Of a DNA stretch of 64,000 nucleotides, positions 23,406 through 34,903 are shown piece after piece. The stretch spans positions 295,123,198-295,187,197 of the forward strand of contig CM071567.1 of the NCBI GenBank assembly GCA_036426205.1, read 5' to 3'. The DNA comes from Ascaphus truei (taxonomy: Eukaryota > Chordata > Amphibia > Anura > Ascaphidae). The translations under genes and the position numbers were made by a program. A model generated the notes under the pieces. That model saw only the letters and a program-made list of their open reading frames with translations. It was not told the origin of the DNA and did no database searches. Position 1 is the stretch's first letter. Each line of letters starts with the position of its first letter.

Positions 23406-23600
23406 CAGGGGTCGGCAACTCCAGTCCACAAATGCCACTGACAGGTCAGGTTTTCAGGATATCTCTGCTTCAGCACAGGTGACTCAACCAGTGGCTCAGT
23501 TTTTGACTGAGCCACTGATTGGAGTCCCCTCTGCTGAAGCAGGGATATCCTTAAAACCTGACCTGTTGGTAGCCCTTGAGCACTGGAGTGGCCCAGCCTG
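23406..23600. mobile_element. 195-bp foldback hAT MITE
   Basis: The ends CAGGGGTCGGCAACTCCAGT and, from the right, CAGGCTGGGCCACTCCAGTG mark hAT termini. Arms of about 90 bp share CAGGTCAGGTTTT, GGATATC and TGCTTCAGCA, around the centre CAGTGGCTCAGTTTTTGACTG. Target copies are CTCTAGCA (23398-23405) and CTCTAGAA (23601-23608), seven of eight alike and a classic hAT nTnTAGAn site. The transcript would fold into one long hairpin. Confidence 0.88.
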
Positions 23601-23608
23601 CTCTAGAA

Positions 23609-24660
23609 CCTCACACGTACGTCCCCACAAGGATTTTTATTCATAAATGGGCTGTGTGGGAGACAGGACACATTTGGTGTGCACAGTATTAACATATACA
23701 GTAAATACAACCTGCTGGAAGACAAAGGATCAACGTTTTGGCCTCCAACAGGTTCCATCATATCTCGCAAACAGGACGCTGTTAATCATGAGCACTGCAT
23801 GCAAATGTTCTTATTTATTTTTGCTTGCATATACAATTCTTATTTAAATACGTTTCCCCACAAGTAGGTTAACCAGCTGGAGGAGCTCTTCCCCTCTCCC
23901 TCAGAGAAAGCAGCTTCTGGGTATCTAAACTGAAATGGAAACATTGCAGAATACTTCGACGTATATGCAAACATCTTTAAAATGTTGTTAACCGTACTTA
24001 TTTGCACATCTCTCTACTCTCTCAGCATAATAATATTGGTAGTGGACCAAGCTCACTTCTAAATTATTTAACTGTACACTGTACGGAGGAGGGGTTTTGT
24101 CACTTTTCTTACCCACCATAACTTTTTTAATGTCTGGTTATACCCACGTACCAGCTTCACATGGCATAGCCAGCAACCAACCTGGCACTGATGCAAGAGC
24201 TGTCTGTGAGTAGGTTCACTGGCTATGCTGAAAAGACGTGTAATAAAGCTGGCATAAGCTCATAGGGATCCATATTAAAATGGGAATGTGGTACTGTAAA
24301 GAGTTACACACTGTGCTTATTTACATGTCATTACTCAGATACCCTGGCTGCAGAGCTTATGGGGAAATACAGGGTTGCAGACCTGTCTGAGACATGCAAA
24401 TGCACCACTGGGGATATTTGTATGCACTATATTCTTTTGGGAATGGAAGTTATATCTTAGCAGTTCTTGGCTTTCAGTTTAATTACAATTTTAAGGGTGT
24501 ATGGTGTGTTCACCTATTTTATCCTCCTGAACATGAACATTGTGAAGACCCGCACATATTTGTTTATGTTTACATATAAATTATCGCAAAAGAAGGAAGG
24601 GGAACCCGCTCAACCTAATGTGGCACAAGGTCATACATACAGACTGGTGCACTAGGGCAA
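23609..24660. other. unique sequence, nothing seen
   Basis: No supportable gene or repeat. Confidence 0.45.
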
Positions 24661-24667
24661 ATAATTA

Positions 24668-24990
24668 GTAGACAACAGATAGAAAACACAGATGGGGCAT
24701 ACACACTACCAGCTGGATAAGTCCCTAAATCGTGCACTCAATGTCTGCATAGGGGAAAGTACCTTAACAGAAGTATGAGAGACCAAAGAAAACAGTGATG
24801 CTGGTGCTGCATGTATTGCGTAATTAGAGAATTAAAATAACTATTTAATTGATATGCATTAAAATATTTGTCCTGACTCACCTCATTTAGTCAGGTCCAA
24901 ATTATTTAATGCAGACATTGAGTGCACGATTTAGGGACTTATGCGGCTGGTAGTGTCTATGCTCCATCGGTGTTTTCTATCTGCTGTTTA
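24668..24990. mobile_element. foldback element with 82-bp arms
   Basis: Left arm (24668-24750) contains CAGATAGAAAACAC, CACTACCAGC and TAAATCGTGCACTCAATGTC. The right arm (24910-24990) is its inverse with about 10% mismatch. The 160-bp centre is AT-rich. No terminal class signature or target duplication could be set. Confidence 0.65.
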
Positions 24991-24999
24991 CATATAAAT

Positions 25000-27230
25000 G
25001 ATACAGCCATAGACCAACATTATTCCACTCATTATCCATCGAAAAGGCACTAAATTGCTCAATTTAGAGCCCAAATCATGACAGTTGCAACTCGCAGTCC
25101 CATTGTATTGAACAACAAATCTCAGTCACGTGTTAAAATACACAGACGTAACGCTTTATTGTGCAATCGCTGGTGCAATAATGTTGGGTACATCTGCATT
25201 GTTTTCTCACGATAAGCTTGTGTACAGTTAACTCTCCCCCCTGTCAATCTGCTACTTCCTAGTGACAATACTCTAAATAGTGATCAGTATTTTGTAAGGT
25301 AGCTAAGAACCACAGCTTAGAACACTCAGAAATCTGTCTCTGTGCAGTGATAGCAGGCTGCTTGTGTAGAGCCACTTAATAAATAAATAAATAAATAAAT
25401 ACAACTGTATTCCTCATAAAGCACAAAAAGGTCCCAGAGAAACAGACCTGCTCAATCAGCAGTGGATTTATGGGAATCCCATTTTGACATTTGGTCTTGC
25501 AGGCTATTTATTGTTAGATACTATTGACAAGTGACGGGTGAGCTGTGGTTTCCATTAAATGTATTTATAATTAGAAATCTAAATGTATTGTAAGCCTTGA
25601 CCAGTTAATTTCTGTATCATTATAGAATGAATGTATATTTAATGGATATATAATCATAAATAAAACCCCGTTATATTCATATAGTAGGTAAAGTCCATCA
25701 TTCAACTAGATATTTATTTACAAATGTAATAGAAATCAATGGACTGCTATTTTTTTAGTTTCATATATATTACAGCGCTTACATCTGTAATTATTCACGC
25801 TCCAATGTGGGGTATCACACCCAATCCTGGGATTACTGTAACTACCATTCAAGTCAATTACAGTTAATTGATCGAGGTGCTATAACCAGGAGCATGATGA
25901 ATCTGCTCCTCAGGCTCCGGTTTACATAGTGGTGCTATGCCATTCAAAGGCTGTTAGGCTATAAAATTCTTTCTGACACCGGAAAGTGTCTTATGCAGTA
26001 CTGTAGTCCAAGCATCAAGGAGAAAATGCAGTAACACTGCTCTGTAAATATGGCTCTTAAATGTAAAATGTTCTTCCAGTGAATGCGGTGAAACAATACA
26101 AGCATTTTCATTTTTTTTCACCAATAGATAAGCAAATATAGAATAGATATGATGTGTTTCACAATTCCCCACACCTTTATTCACACAGATGTCCCATGTC
26201 ACACAGTAATTAAGCTGCAGGCAAGAATTCTGGGTAGGGACATGCAAATGAGCACCTAGTGGACATGTCACTTTTAGCTTTCTATTCATTTTTACATGGA
26301 TTCTCGAGAGCTTTCAGAAATACACAATATTAGCATGTATTATACTGTACAGCTTGTATAGCTAAGCCAGGGACAAGAAGGTAAATAATCAGTATATCCC
26401 ACATTAACTTAGAATGTCATTTTCTGTCACCTTAAAATATAACTTGCTTGACATAAGGCTGATACTTTTACACGATTGGTCAGTACCAATTCCTCCTGAA
26501 TAAAAAGAAAAAGAAGTGAATTTATTGTATTTTTTAATTTGAAAAAATCTTCATTGTCCAAATGGTTACGGCAAATATTTATAAGCGAATATGCGGGCTT
26601 TTTGTCATTTCTCAAACCCAGTTTGAATCACAGCTTCTTAAATTTGCATTTTGGTTGTGTCACTGCAAGATTCCTTACAGACAAGAGAGGCGACCAAGTT
26701 AATGACAAATCTCTAACCAGCTGTTGTACCATTCAGCTTCACTACTTCAGTTAATTAATCAGCACCTTGCTGGAAACTCTAAGGGAGATGCTCGTTAGAG
26801 TTTGGTAGCCAGCAAAAAATGCTCTTAGTATTGCAATTTTCTCAAGAACACATTTTAAAACAGAAATTTTATACAGCTTTTAGCGGAGGGAGGGGGAATC
26901 TGGGAACTGTAAATGAACTCCAGGATTATCATTAGGATATTCAAGTATTAATGTCTGATACTCCACAGGACCTGAAGGAGTCGAAGGTCTGTGTATGCTA
27001 TTTACTTTTAATCCTGTTTTATTGCCAAATGACATTTGTTATTTTCTGACCCATGAAAGCAATGAGTATGGGACATACTGTAGGACTATAGATGTAATTA
27101 ATGCTGGGTTTTTTTCCCGGTCCAAATCTAGAGTAGATTTACCAACAAGAACTTGTTCATGGCTTTTAATGCCCTATGATCGTTGAGCCTTTGAGTACCC
27201 CTTATTGCTCCAAAAGAACTAATGACATAT
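25000..27230. other. unique AT-rich sequence, no gene seen
   Basis: A short (AAAT)n occurs at 25377-25402. Several open frames exist but none shows a domain, so nothing is called. Confidence 0.5.
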
Positions 27231-27244
27231 ATCCATCAAAAAGA

Positions 27245-27640
27245 CACAGGAGAAAAACACCACAATTCGATGTAAATATGGCAACAGCTTTATTAAAGCA
27301 ATAGCTTTGTCAGATTCAGCTGGAACACAACCCTCCCCCTGCCAGCATGTGGTCAACTGCCTACAGCACACAAAATCAGGTGCAGCCCAGCAGACCAGCT
27401 CCTTCAGCTCCTATCAAGAACCACCAAGCTTAAGCCAATGGTGCCCACTGCCCAGTAGCTGTTTCCCTCCCAATCCCTGTCAAAACTTTAATAGAGCCAC
27501 GTCTGGCAGGATATCATCAGCAAACATACACAAAGCATCCTTTGATACCTTACAAAAGTGGAAAGGGACTGGGGCATTAGCCCAATGGTCTAACTGTTTC
27601 TTCCTCCAAGGGTCAGGGCTATTCACAAATTGCCTCAGTT
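27245..27640. other. possible decayed retroelement tail with tRNA-like A box
   Basis: At 27580-27590 TAGCCCAATGG fits the tRNA A-box consensus TRGYNNANNNG, and AGGGTCAGGGCT at about 27618 is a poor B box. This could be the head of an old tRNA-derived SINE. Upstream, TTTATTAAAGCAATAGC near 27290 looks like a retroelement terminus. Weak on both counts. Confidence 0.2.
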
Positions 27641-28277
27641 TTGCATCTGTCTCTCTCCTCTCTCTCTCTTCTCTCTCCACATCTCCATGTGTATACATGT
27701 TTATAAAAATACATGTATAGAACTATAGATGTCTATATATACAGAGACAGAGAGAGAGCGAGAGTAATAAGGACAAAGCATCTTTCAACATTACTATTAA
27801 ACAGTCCTGTACAAAATAATAGAGCTGAATTTTTCCTTTTAATACTAAAGCTCTATCCTATCCTGAAAAGTCAATATCTGCATAAATATTGCATGAGCAG
27901 TAATGTACAGCAATCTTAAACAAATAATATATCTATAAATATAAAGTGCTTATTTCTAACAATCCAGAAATTGTGCTTTGAAGTCAATGGCGAAAACTTA
28001 CTTTTTCATTTCAGACTGTATTATCACAAGAGTTTATTTCCCAACTGATTTAGTGGAAGCTGTGATTTTTACATACGGTAGTTATTATCCTCGGATCTTT
28101 GCTCCTTTCTGTACTCACATCCCTGGAATAAGCCTGTTTTTGTGCAGAGAGTAAATTGCAATGAAAATGACAAGAGCTTAAAGAGGTTGCTGTATATCCT
28201 CTGAAAAGGTCTATACTTATTCAGTTACAGTTTTAATACCACTTTATTGACATATTGAGCATCACGATAGCTAACAT
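27641..28277. other. AT-rich sequence with short CT/GA tracts
   Basis: (CTCT)n at 27650-27680 and (GA)n at 27745-27765. Nothing else seen. Confidence 0.5.
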
Positions 28278-28907
28278 AGAGGGCTATGCACTAAACTCAA
28301 TGGGTATGCGTTCTGATGTTCCAAAAAAGCACGTCTGTTAAAAAGTGAGGCCGGGGACGCGATTCACTAAGGCATTGAGCCCATTTTTTAACGTACGTTC
28401 TCAAAGCACCCACAGCGTACGTGTTGCTTTTTTTCCCCTTGCTAGCGTTTTTTTACAGGCCTTTATTGTTTTCACTAAATTGTTTGGTATTTGGATGACT
28501 TGTTTTTATTAGATTTTAGGATTGGTTAGCGGTTTTATTTCTTGAATTGTTTTGTTGGTTAGGTGTTTATTTAATTGTATTCTAGTATTTCGGGATGACA
28601 TAATTTGTATTCTTTTGCTGTTTTGGTGTTAGAATAATTTTATTGATGTGTAGTTGAGGCTTTTTAGTTCTTTTATTCTTGTGGTGTTTAGGTGCTTGTT
28701 TATTTATTTAATGGTTGTGTATTGTTGTGCTTGATGATTTTTTTTAATAGGTTGACCATTGACTGCTACAGTATAATGGCTTATCATGCCAATATTACTG
28801 TATATGGGTATGATGTACCACTGTGCCAATCAATGGATAAAGGGTGGGTATAGTGGCCCCGGGGTGGGTGGTTAGGCCTCCCTGGTGGGTAGCGGGGGAG
28901 GGTGGGT

Positions 28908-28962
28908 TAACCCCTTAATTATTATAGTGGTTATTAACCGCTACGGTGATTAAGGGGTTAGG
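28908..28962. repeat. P3 palindrome in E2
   Basis: TTAACCCCTTAATTATTATA and CGGTGATTAAGGGGTTAG flank GGTTATTAACC. A strong stem of the same design as at 50300-50356. Confidence 0.8.
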
Positions 28963-29060
28963 GGCCATTAGATTGTATCTTTTGTTGTTGTATTATTGTG
29001 TTCCTGCTAACGGAGGACATGGACACGGAGCTTTATGCTGCTGTATATTGTTTTATTTAG

Positions 29061-29113
29061 AACGGGCAAATGCACTATTATCCATATCTGGATAATAGTA
29101 ATTTTGCCCATTA
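29061..29113. repeat. P2 hairpin, copy 2 (inverted)
   Basis: GGGCAAATGCACTATTATCC with the inverse GGATAATAGTAATTTTGCCC. Same module as 18095-18149 on the other strand. Confidence 0.85.
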
Positions 29114-29320
29114 CTGTCCTGAATGTGTTGGGGAGGTTGTTGGGGGTAGAGGAGGTGGGTAGTAGGGTTTCTGTGTTTTTTTTAATGCTTATTGGTGGTA
29201 GAGGGATTGGGTGAAGGGGATATTTGCACCAAGGGTGGGTGTTTAGGCCTAACGGGGGCACAGCAGGACTGGTAAACCCCTTCATTACCATAACAGTGGC
29301 TTTTTTTTTTGCATTACATT

Positions 29321-29933
29321 ATTGATGATAAAGTGAAGGATTACCTACAGGAATTATGGCTTTCATGTTGACTCCCTATTTTTATTACTAAGCTACAGTA
29401 CGCAAGAATCCAGTTAAGTCACCAGGTAGCCCCATTGTCTCTAATATTGAATCTATTTTTCCATCTGTTTCCATCTTTCTAGACAAATATCTGCAACCTT
29501 TGCCATATGGGGCCAAATCTTTTCCTGAGATGATTAACATCTTCAGAGAATTATTCGGAATGACGACCTTCTTCACATTTTAGTTGTAGGAAGTCTGTAC
29601 ACATCTATGCTACATGATTAGAGAATTGCCGTTATTGACACGGCACTTATGGCACTTTATTTAGGGGATTCATTGCACACATTTTTGTTGCAGCTTCTCC
29701 CCTTTGTTTTGACTAAAAAATTGTTTTGTTTTAATTAGATATTGTATTCACATATATAGGGGTCAACTTTAGCCACTAAAGTAAAAAAAGGGAAAGCAAA
29801 TTCCCCCAAATGTTGGCCCCATCCTGCAACAATTTTAGTAAAGAATTATTTTGAGAGAACACATGTTTTCAGTTAGTCTATGGACCAGGAACAAGCTATT
29901 ATATACCTATAGCTATACCTGTATATATATAGA
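29321..29933. other. AT-rich sequence, nothing seen
   Basis: No supportable feature. Confidence 0.5.
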
Positions 29934-30084
29934 GAGAAAAGTAATCCACTCCAGCAGGAGCAGACACAAGACAGCACTCAAAGGTAAGTAAGAAAACTTG
30001 TATTTAAAAATAAACATAGCACAAACATGACCAACGTTTCGGTCCTCATGGGGACTTCCTGCTGGAGTGGATTACTTTTCTCTT
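29934..30084. repeat. foldback with perfect 27-bp arms; hammerhead-like core
   Basis: AGAAAAGTAATCCACTCCAG at the left is exactly inverted at 30056-30084. Between them, the minus strand carries GUCC, a loop, GGAC, then CGAAACGUUGGUC (about 30060 to 30023). That resembles helix II plus the GAAA box of a hammerhead ribozyme, but the CUGAUGA box is not intact. Confidence 0.55.
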
Positions 30085-30161
30085 ACTATTGGTATAGGAC
30101 ATGCACCGCAAACTATTTATGGTATTGGGAGTGCCGGCTGCCCCATTTTGTTTTATATATA

Positions 30162-31454
30162 TGTAGCAAGGTTCCCCTTGCCCATCCAGCATTTCTCTGG
30201 TGCTTACCTCCTGCGGGGGGAGTTGTGGGTGTTGGGAGGCGTTAGTGTGGTGAGCCAGATTGTTGCGGCGCACCCGGCTAGCGGGGGCCGCCATTGTGAA
30301 TGCCAGGTGTGCACAGTGGTCGCGCATGCGCAAGTGTAGTTTTGGAGCTGCGGCGGCGATTACAAAGTCGTGCATGCGCAGGGTGATCGCGCACGCGGCC
30401 CCAATGCATCAGTGGCCTCCGCGGGACTACAATTCCCATGAGGCCTAGGGAGAAGCGCACCAGGTGCCCCAGAGCGGCCTATGAGGGCCCAGGATTCCCG
30501 GGAGCTGGGAATAAATACATTTCGCAGGTGGTGAGTGAGAGAGTTGGAGCAGGGAGCTTCATAAGTGAGGGTGCAGGGGAGCAGTAGCCCCTTGCACTAG
30601 GCCAGTCACCCCCAAAGGCCCCAGATAACTGTTACCCTTGCCACAGCTTGTGGTTGCTTCAGGGACAGGCCCTATGTGAGTAGATCTGCCCCTTTAGCTG
30701 TTTGCTCAACCCAAGAAAGTACTTTGTGGCGCGCAGCCTGATTACTGGGGCTGGGCTCAGACCCCCCCTCCAGCTAGAGACTATCTTTGCGGAGGACCCT
30801 GCCACGCCAGGACTGCGGCCTGCCGGCTGCAGACGGATCCATCTTAAGGTATGAACGGTACGGTGCATGGTGATATTATCCACGCCGGAATTCACCCCAC
30901 GCGTAGGAGGACGTCGCGGCAGATCCAGCGGATCTGATCCAGTTATATTGCGGCCCCCGTGGGCTGGAGCCCCGGACAGGTACCTATAGAAAGTGCACTA
31001 ATAATTTAAGGGATAGCGCTATCTCCAACACATTGGGTGGGTTTGGACATAAGGGACATCAGGGAATTGGTGCCCAGCACCCAGGTACTTTGGGGAATAT
31101 CTATGCTGATGTGTGCACCCGGTACACTTCTATGTGTATGGTTATATGCATTATTCTGTGTGGTAAAAGGTACCAAAGTTATTAGTTATAGTAAAACAGT
31201 TGATAGCATATACTGTGTGTGTGTTATTATTATTATTGTTTTTCCTGTAAGAGGATCATCCCACTCTGGTGGGAACCCTTACAGGTGGAGGCGCTGTGTT
31301 CGAATAATCAGGTAACCCCAGGCTCCCAGTGGCGGAGGTTCAGGCCTCCTGTGAGCCTATCAGGTAACGCACCACACCCGGTAATACAAGTGTATTGCTA
31401 CATATTTATACATATGGTCCCCATCTCCGATTGGAGGGGGCAAAAGGTGTTACA
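30162..31454 (+). repeat. 5' LTR of a Ty3/Gypsy element
   Basis: The LTR starts TGTAGCAAGG and ends GGTGTTACA, so it has the usual TG...CA ends. It is about 1.29 kb, long for the family. U3 contains CpG-rich words GCGCATGCGCAAG near 30320 and GCATGCGCAG near 30372 (NRF1-like), and a possible TATA-like AATAAATAC near 30510. Blocks such as CCAGCACCCAGGTACTTTGG (about 31071) recur inverted in the minus-strand LTRs at 53.6-57.3 kb, so one family. A primer-binding-like site follows at 31457. No second LTR of this copy remains. Confidence 0.75.
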
Positions 31455-31456
31455 TT

Positions 31457-31474
31457 TGGAGGCGCTGCTGAGAG
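31457..31474 (+). promoter_or_regulatory. putative primer-binding site
   Basis: TGGAGGCGCTGCTGAGA lies 2 bp after the LTR end and starts with TGG, complementary to a tRNA CCA tail. The tRNA species was not determined. Confidence 0.5.
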
Positions 31475-31528
31475 CTCAGACCTGGGGTGCTCTATTAAAG
31501 TCTAAAGTTAGCTGTGGCAGTCGCCACC

Positions 31529-31930
31529 ATGTTTTCACCGTCTAAGCAACAAGTGCGCGACTGGGCGCTGGAACTAGACGAGTCCCCCCACCATGTGCTC
31601 GTGGTGGGGGATGTGCCAGCAAGCATCCCCTCTCAAGAAGTCCTTAATCAGGTCAGATCCCTTCCCGGGTTCGCGCAAGCCTGCCAAATCGGGCGGAAAT
31701 GGAACCCCACATACCGCTGGTACATACTCCTTATAACTACCCGTTATGAAGTAAGGGAAAATATCATCCCTGCCGCCCTACACTTCCCGGGATCCTTGCC
31801 TCCGGGGTGTCCTGTCATTTTCTCTGAATTGCCTATGGCACTGCCGGCCCAAATACCCCACCCCGCGTCCACGCCAGGACCCTCCCGTGCTCCCGGGAAA
31901 TATGACGCGTTACTCTCAGGACATTCATAA
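31529..31930 (+). pseudogene. Gypsy gag N-terminal part, PNMA-like
   Basis: ATG at 31529 sits in a good Kozak context (GCCACCATG). The start (QQVRDWALELDESP ... VLVVGDVP ... CQIGRKW) resembles the N-terminal RRM-like part of vertebrate PNMA proteins, which derive from a Gypsy gag. The frame stops at 31928, then resumes out of frame: around 32200-32345 there is a FEEWKDYTEHML block, the PNMA/gag capsid start. It once coded the structural capsid that packages the element's RNA. Broken by stops and frameshifts, so non-functional. The PNMA link is from family knowledge and by-eye similarity. Confidence 0.65.
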
Positions 31931-32424
31931 CTATATTCAGAACCACTGATACCCAGGGTGATCTTCAGTCCTGGGTCCCCTGTGGAGACCCCCCTCCAGA
32001 CTGGACCCCCACTCTGCTGGTATCCGTTCCCTGAACGACAGACAAGTACAAGATTCCCAGACAGTATACAATCCCGGGCCCCTACATCATTACAGGTGGA
32101 CTCGGCGGCGGAAGGAATCCTACCTCAGCTAGTAGAAGCCCTGAGCTAGGCGTCCCATTCCCATCAATATTGCAAGCTCAAGATATTCTCCGGGAATAGA
32201 CCCATGCCGGCGGGTGAGGCCGAATTTGAGGAATGGAAAGACTACACGGAACACATGCTCCCAGAGCGGACTTGCTCTGATGCAGTAAAACGGCAACGAA
32301 TTATTGAGTGCTTACGACCACCTGCTACGCATAAGGTGCAGTTTTACAACAGTAAAAACCCTACGCCAATGCGACAGCCCTGATCCAGGCCCTCACCCGG
32401 ACATATGGTGTTCCTAAGGACGCC

Positions 32425-33180
32425 GTGTCATTACTGGCCAAATTCTACTCCCTCAGGCAAGTCGAAGGAGAAGAAGTGTCAGAGTTTCTTCGTCCGATCC
32501 AGTTGACCTTATGGCCTCTGGTAAAGAAGGAGGTTATCCCTGCGGCCCAAGCTGATGGCATGCGAGTCCAGCAACTTCTGCAGGGCACCTTGCCTGTGCA
32601 CCCGGTGGCAATACGAGTCAGTTGTACCCTCTCTCCAGACCAGCCTCTAGAGTTCGAAGATTTAATGGATAAAGTACTAGCTCATGGAGGTAATCTACGG
32701 TTGCACCGGCCGAAGCCTCCGAGTGACTCACCGAAACGAGAGAAGACTGCTACTTCAGCCAAAGGATATCCTCAAGATGAACTGAAAAGAGCAGCGATCG
32801 CAAAGGCCAAAGAGATCGAAGGTGAGGAGGATTCCCCTGCTCATAAAAATCCTAATGAGGCACTACTATTCCCCAAGAGGGAGTCGATGTCCTCCAGGGC
32901 TAAGACCCCTTTGGGGGGTCAAGGCTGCTTCAGGTGTGGCCAGAAAGGGCACTTCGCTAAGGCTTGCACAGGAACAAGAAAGGTCCCATCCGACCCCCCC
33001 AAAGCCATGACCTGCACGGCACAGACTGAAAAAATCCCTTCTTCTTCCGAGGGCTCCACCCCGCCAAGCATTGGAGAAGCCGTAACGACAGATGCCTACA
33101 TTCGAGTGGGGCCGGCGGCCCTCATACGCATCCTCGTAGAAGGCATTTACGCAACCGCGTTGTTGGACACTGGGTCTTAG
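32425..33180 (+). pseudogene. Gypsy gag C-terminal part with zinc knuckle, into protease
   Basis: The open frame holds the end of capsid (SLLAKFYSLRQ ... VSEFLRPIQLTLWPL), a charged linker, and a CCHC knuckle at 32926-32967 (CFRCGQKGHFAKAC, Cx2Cx4Hx4C) that binds RNA. It then runs into the aspartic protease active site LLDTGS at 33160-33177. A TAG at 33178-33180 falls directly after DTGS and the same frame then continues to 33453. The stop therefore splits the protease, and I treat it as inactivating; a readthrough role cannot be tested here. Confidence 0.8.
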
Positions 33181-33453
33181 GTGACCATTGTGTATCGCTC
33201 GTTCTATGATCAACATCTGAGTCACCTGCCATTGCAAACTGCGGACACTATGAAACTCTGGGGGCTTAGTCAGGAGGCATATCCCATTGATGGCGTGGTG
33301 AAACTTCGGCTGGCCATACTACAATTGAACACTGGCAAGTCCCATCCAATGGACGTGGAGATGTTAATATGCCCCGAACCTCAAAAGCATCCCAGTGCCC
33401 CGATTATCCTGGGAACAAACACTGATGTGGTACGGGCAGTATTTCGAGCATAA
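33181..33453 (+). pseudogene. Gypsy protease C-terminal part
   Basis: The frame of the gag end continues after the TAG with VTIVYRSFYDQH and an ILGTNTDVV stretch near 33408, which suits the second conserved (ILG) box of retroviral-type aspartic proteases. It ends at a TAA at 33451. A frame change separates it from the next part (33573-33944), whose domain is not obvious; it may be the linker before RT. Confidence 0.7.
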
Positions 33454-33916
33454 TTGAAAGAGGCTTGTGAATTACCCCTCTCGGCTCTACCCATACAACC
33501 CAGTATGACGGAAGAAGACCCTCCAAGCCGGATGAAGTAGAATACAGGGACTTATTCAATAATCACGAAGGAGTGACTGTGATTCCCCCAGGGGGAGTAG
33601 AAGTTATGTGGGTGGAATGCTGCTATCCAGAACGAGACGAGGCCTATCAGCTCTTCTCCTTAGAGAGTGCATCCGAAGAGGATGCCTATCGCGGCTATCG
33701 ACTGGTGCCTGAAATCCGAGAGTGGAAGGGCGGAATGCCTGGGAACAGAAAGGTATATGTTCATAACATTTCTCCCTATCCCATGCCCTTAGACCAGGGA
33801 CAACGGTTGGGTCGGATATACCTTTTTACCTCTGTCGATATGATAACAGCCCAAGTAGATGAGGCCTCACCACTGGAGCAGTCCACGGAAATGGCCTTTG
33901 ACTCGGGGAATCCGCC

Positions 33917-34903
33917 TTGTCCGCTGCATGGAGGGTTCGTCTGACTGCCAAGTTGGAAGAACGGAAGGACGTATTTTCCACGAGCGACATGGATGTGGGC
34001 TGTAGCCGAAGTGCTCAACACACTATCCGGCTAAGTGACACCACCCCATTCCGGGAACGATCCCGTCGTATTGCCCCTCGAGATGTAGAGGATGTGAGAG
34101 ACGTGTTACGAGAGATGGAACCAGCGGGCATTGTGACCGAATCCCGTAGTCCCTACGCCTCGCCGATTGTGGTGGTGCAAAAGAAGAATGGGTCGGTGCG
34201 ATTGTGTGTCATCTACCAGACCCTGAACAACCGTACCATACCTGATCAGTAAACGCTGCCACGAATTGAAGAAATTCTCAATGCACTGTCGGGAAGTCAG
34301 TGGTTCAGCGTTTTGGACTTGAGGTCTGGGTACTACCAGGTACCTATGAGTGCGGAAGACCAGGAGAAGACGGCTTTCGTATGCCCCCTGGGTTTCTACC
34401 AATTCAATCGTATGCCCCAAGGTATTTGTGGAGCTCCAGCAACATTTCAACGGTTGATGGAAAAGACCATCGGAGACATGAACCCCAGGGAATGTCTCGT
34501 CTATTTGTATGATATCATTGTCTTTGGCAAGACTTTGGAGGAACATGAGGCATGGCTAATGAAGGTGTTGGATCGACTGGGGCAAGAAGGCCGAAAGTTA
34601 TCTTTGGACAAATGTCCATTCTGCCGTACCTCGATGACCTACGTGGGACATATAGTATCCGCTGAGGGGATAGCCACGGATCCCGCCAAAATTGAATCAG
34701 TGATGGAGTGGCCAAGACCCGGAAAGGTCATGGAGCTAAGCTCATTCCTAGGATTCTGTGGGTACTACCACCGTTTTGTAGAAGGGTACTCCAGCAGGAC
34801 CAAGGTTCTTAACAATCTCCTCAAAATATACCCAGAAGATATGGGGCGACCTGCTACATGGGCACGAGCGCCGTTCGATGACAAGTGGACAAGCATTCCT
34901 TGA
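33917..34903 (+). pseudogene. Gypsy reverse transcriptase, catalytically broken
   Basis: RT motifs appear in order: RRIAPRDVEDVRDVLREM, SPYASPIVVVQKKNGSVRLC, then after an in-frame TAA (34250-34252) FSVLDLRSGYYQV, FQFNRMPQGICGAPATFQRL-like residues (YQFNRMPQG) and the catalytic box near 34502-34513. The box reads YLYD, so the first of the two metal-binding aspartates is replaced by tyrosine. The FLGFCGYYHRF thumb region follows. With a stop and a missing catalytic residue this RT is dead. Order after protease is normal for Ty3/Gypsy. Confidence 0.88.

Larger units (their letters stand above)
28278..29320. mobile_element. palindromic-family member E2, inverted and right-truncated
   Basis: Left end GGGCTATGCACTAAACTCAA resembles frog Harbinger termini. 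Inside, in the opposite order to E1 and E3, come the (T/A)-rich part, GGTGGGTATAGTGG-type words, P3 (28908-28962) and P2 (29061-29113). No H hairpin and no matching right terminus are seen, so the copy appears truncated near 29320. Confidence 0.55.

Noticed and set aside
27575..27640. tRNA gene or SINE head
   Set aside because: The A box fits but the B box is poor and no cloverleaf can be drawn; kept only as a weak note.
20193..29900. Host gene exons in the unique region
   Set aside because: Short frames show no domain, and I could not support paired splice sites with coding potential. Intron or intergenic status cannot be decided here.
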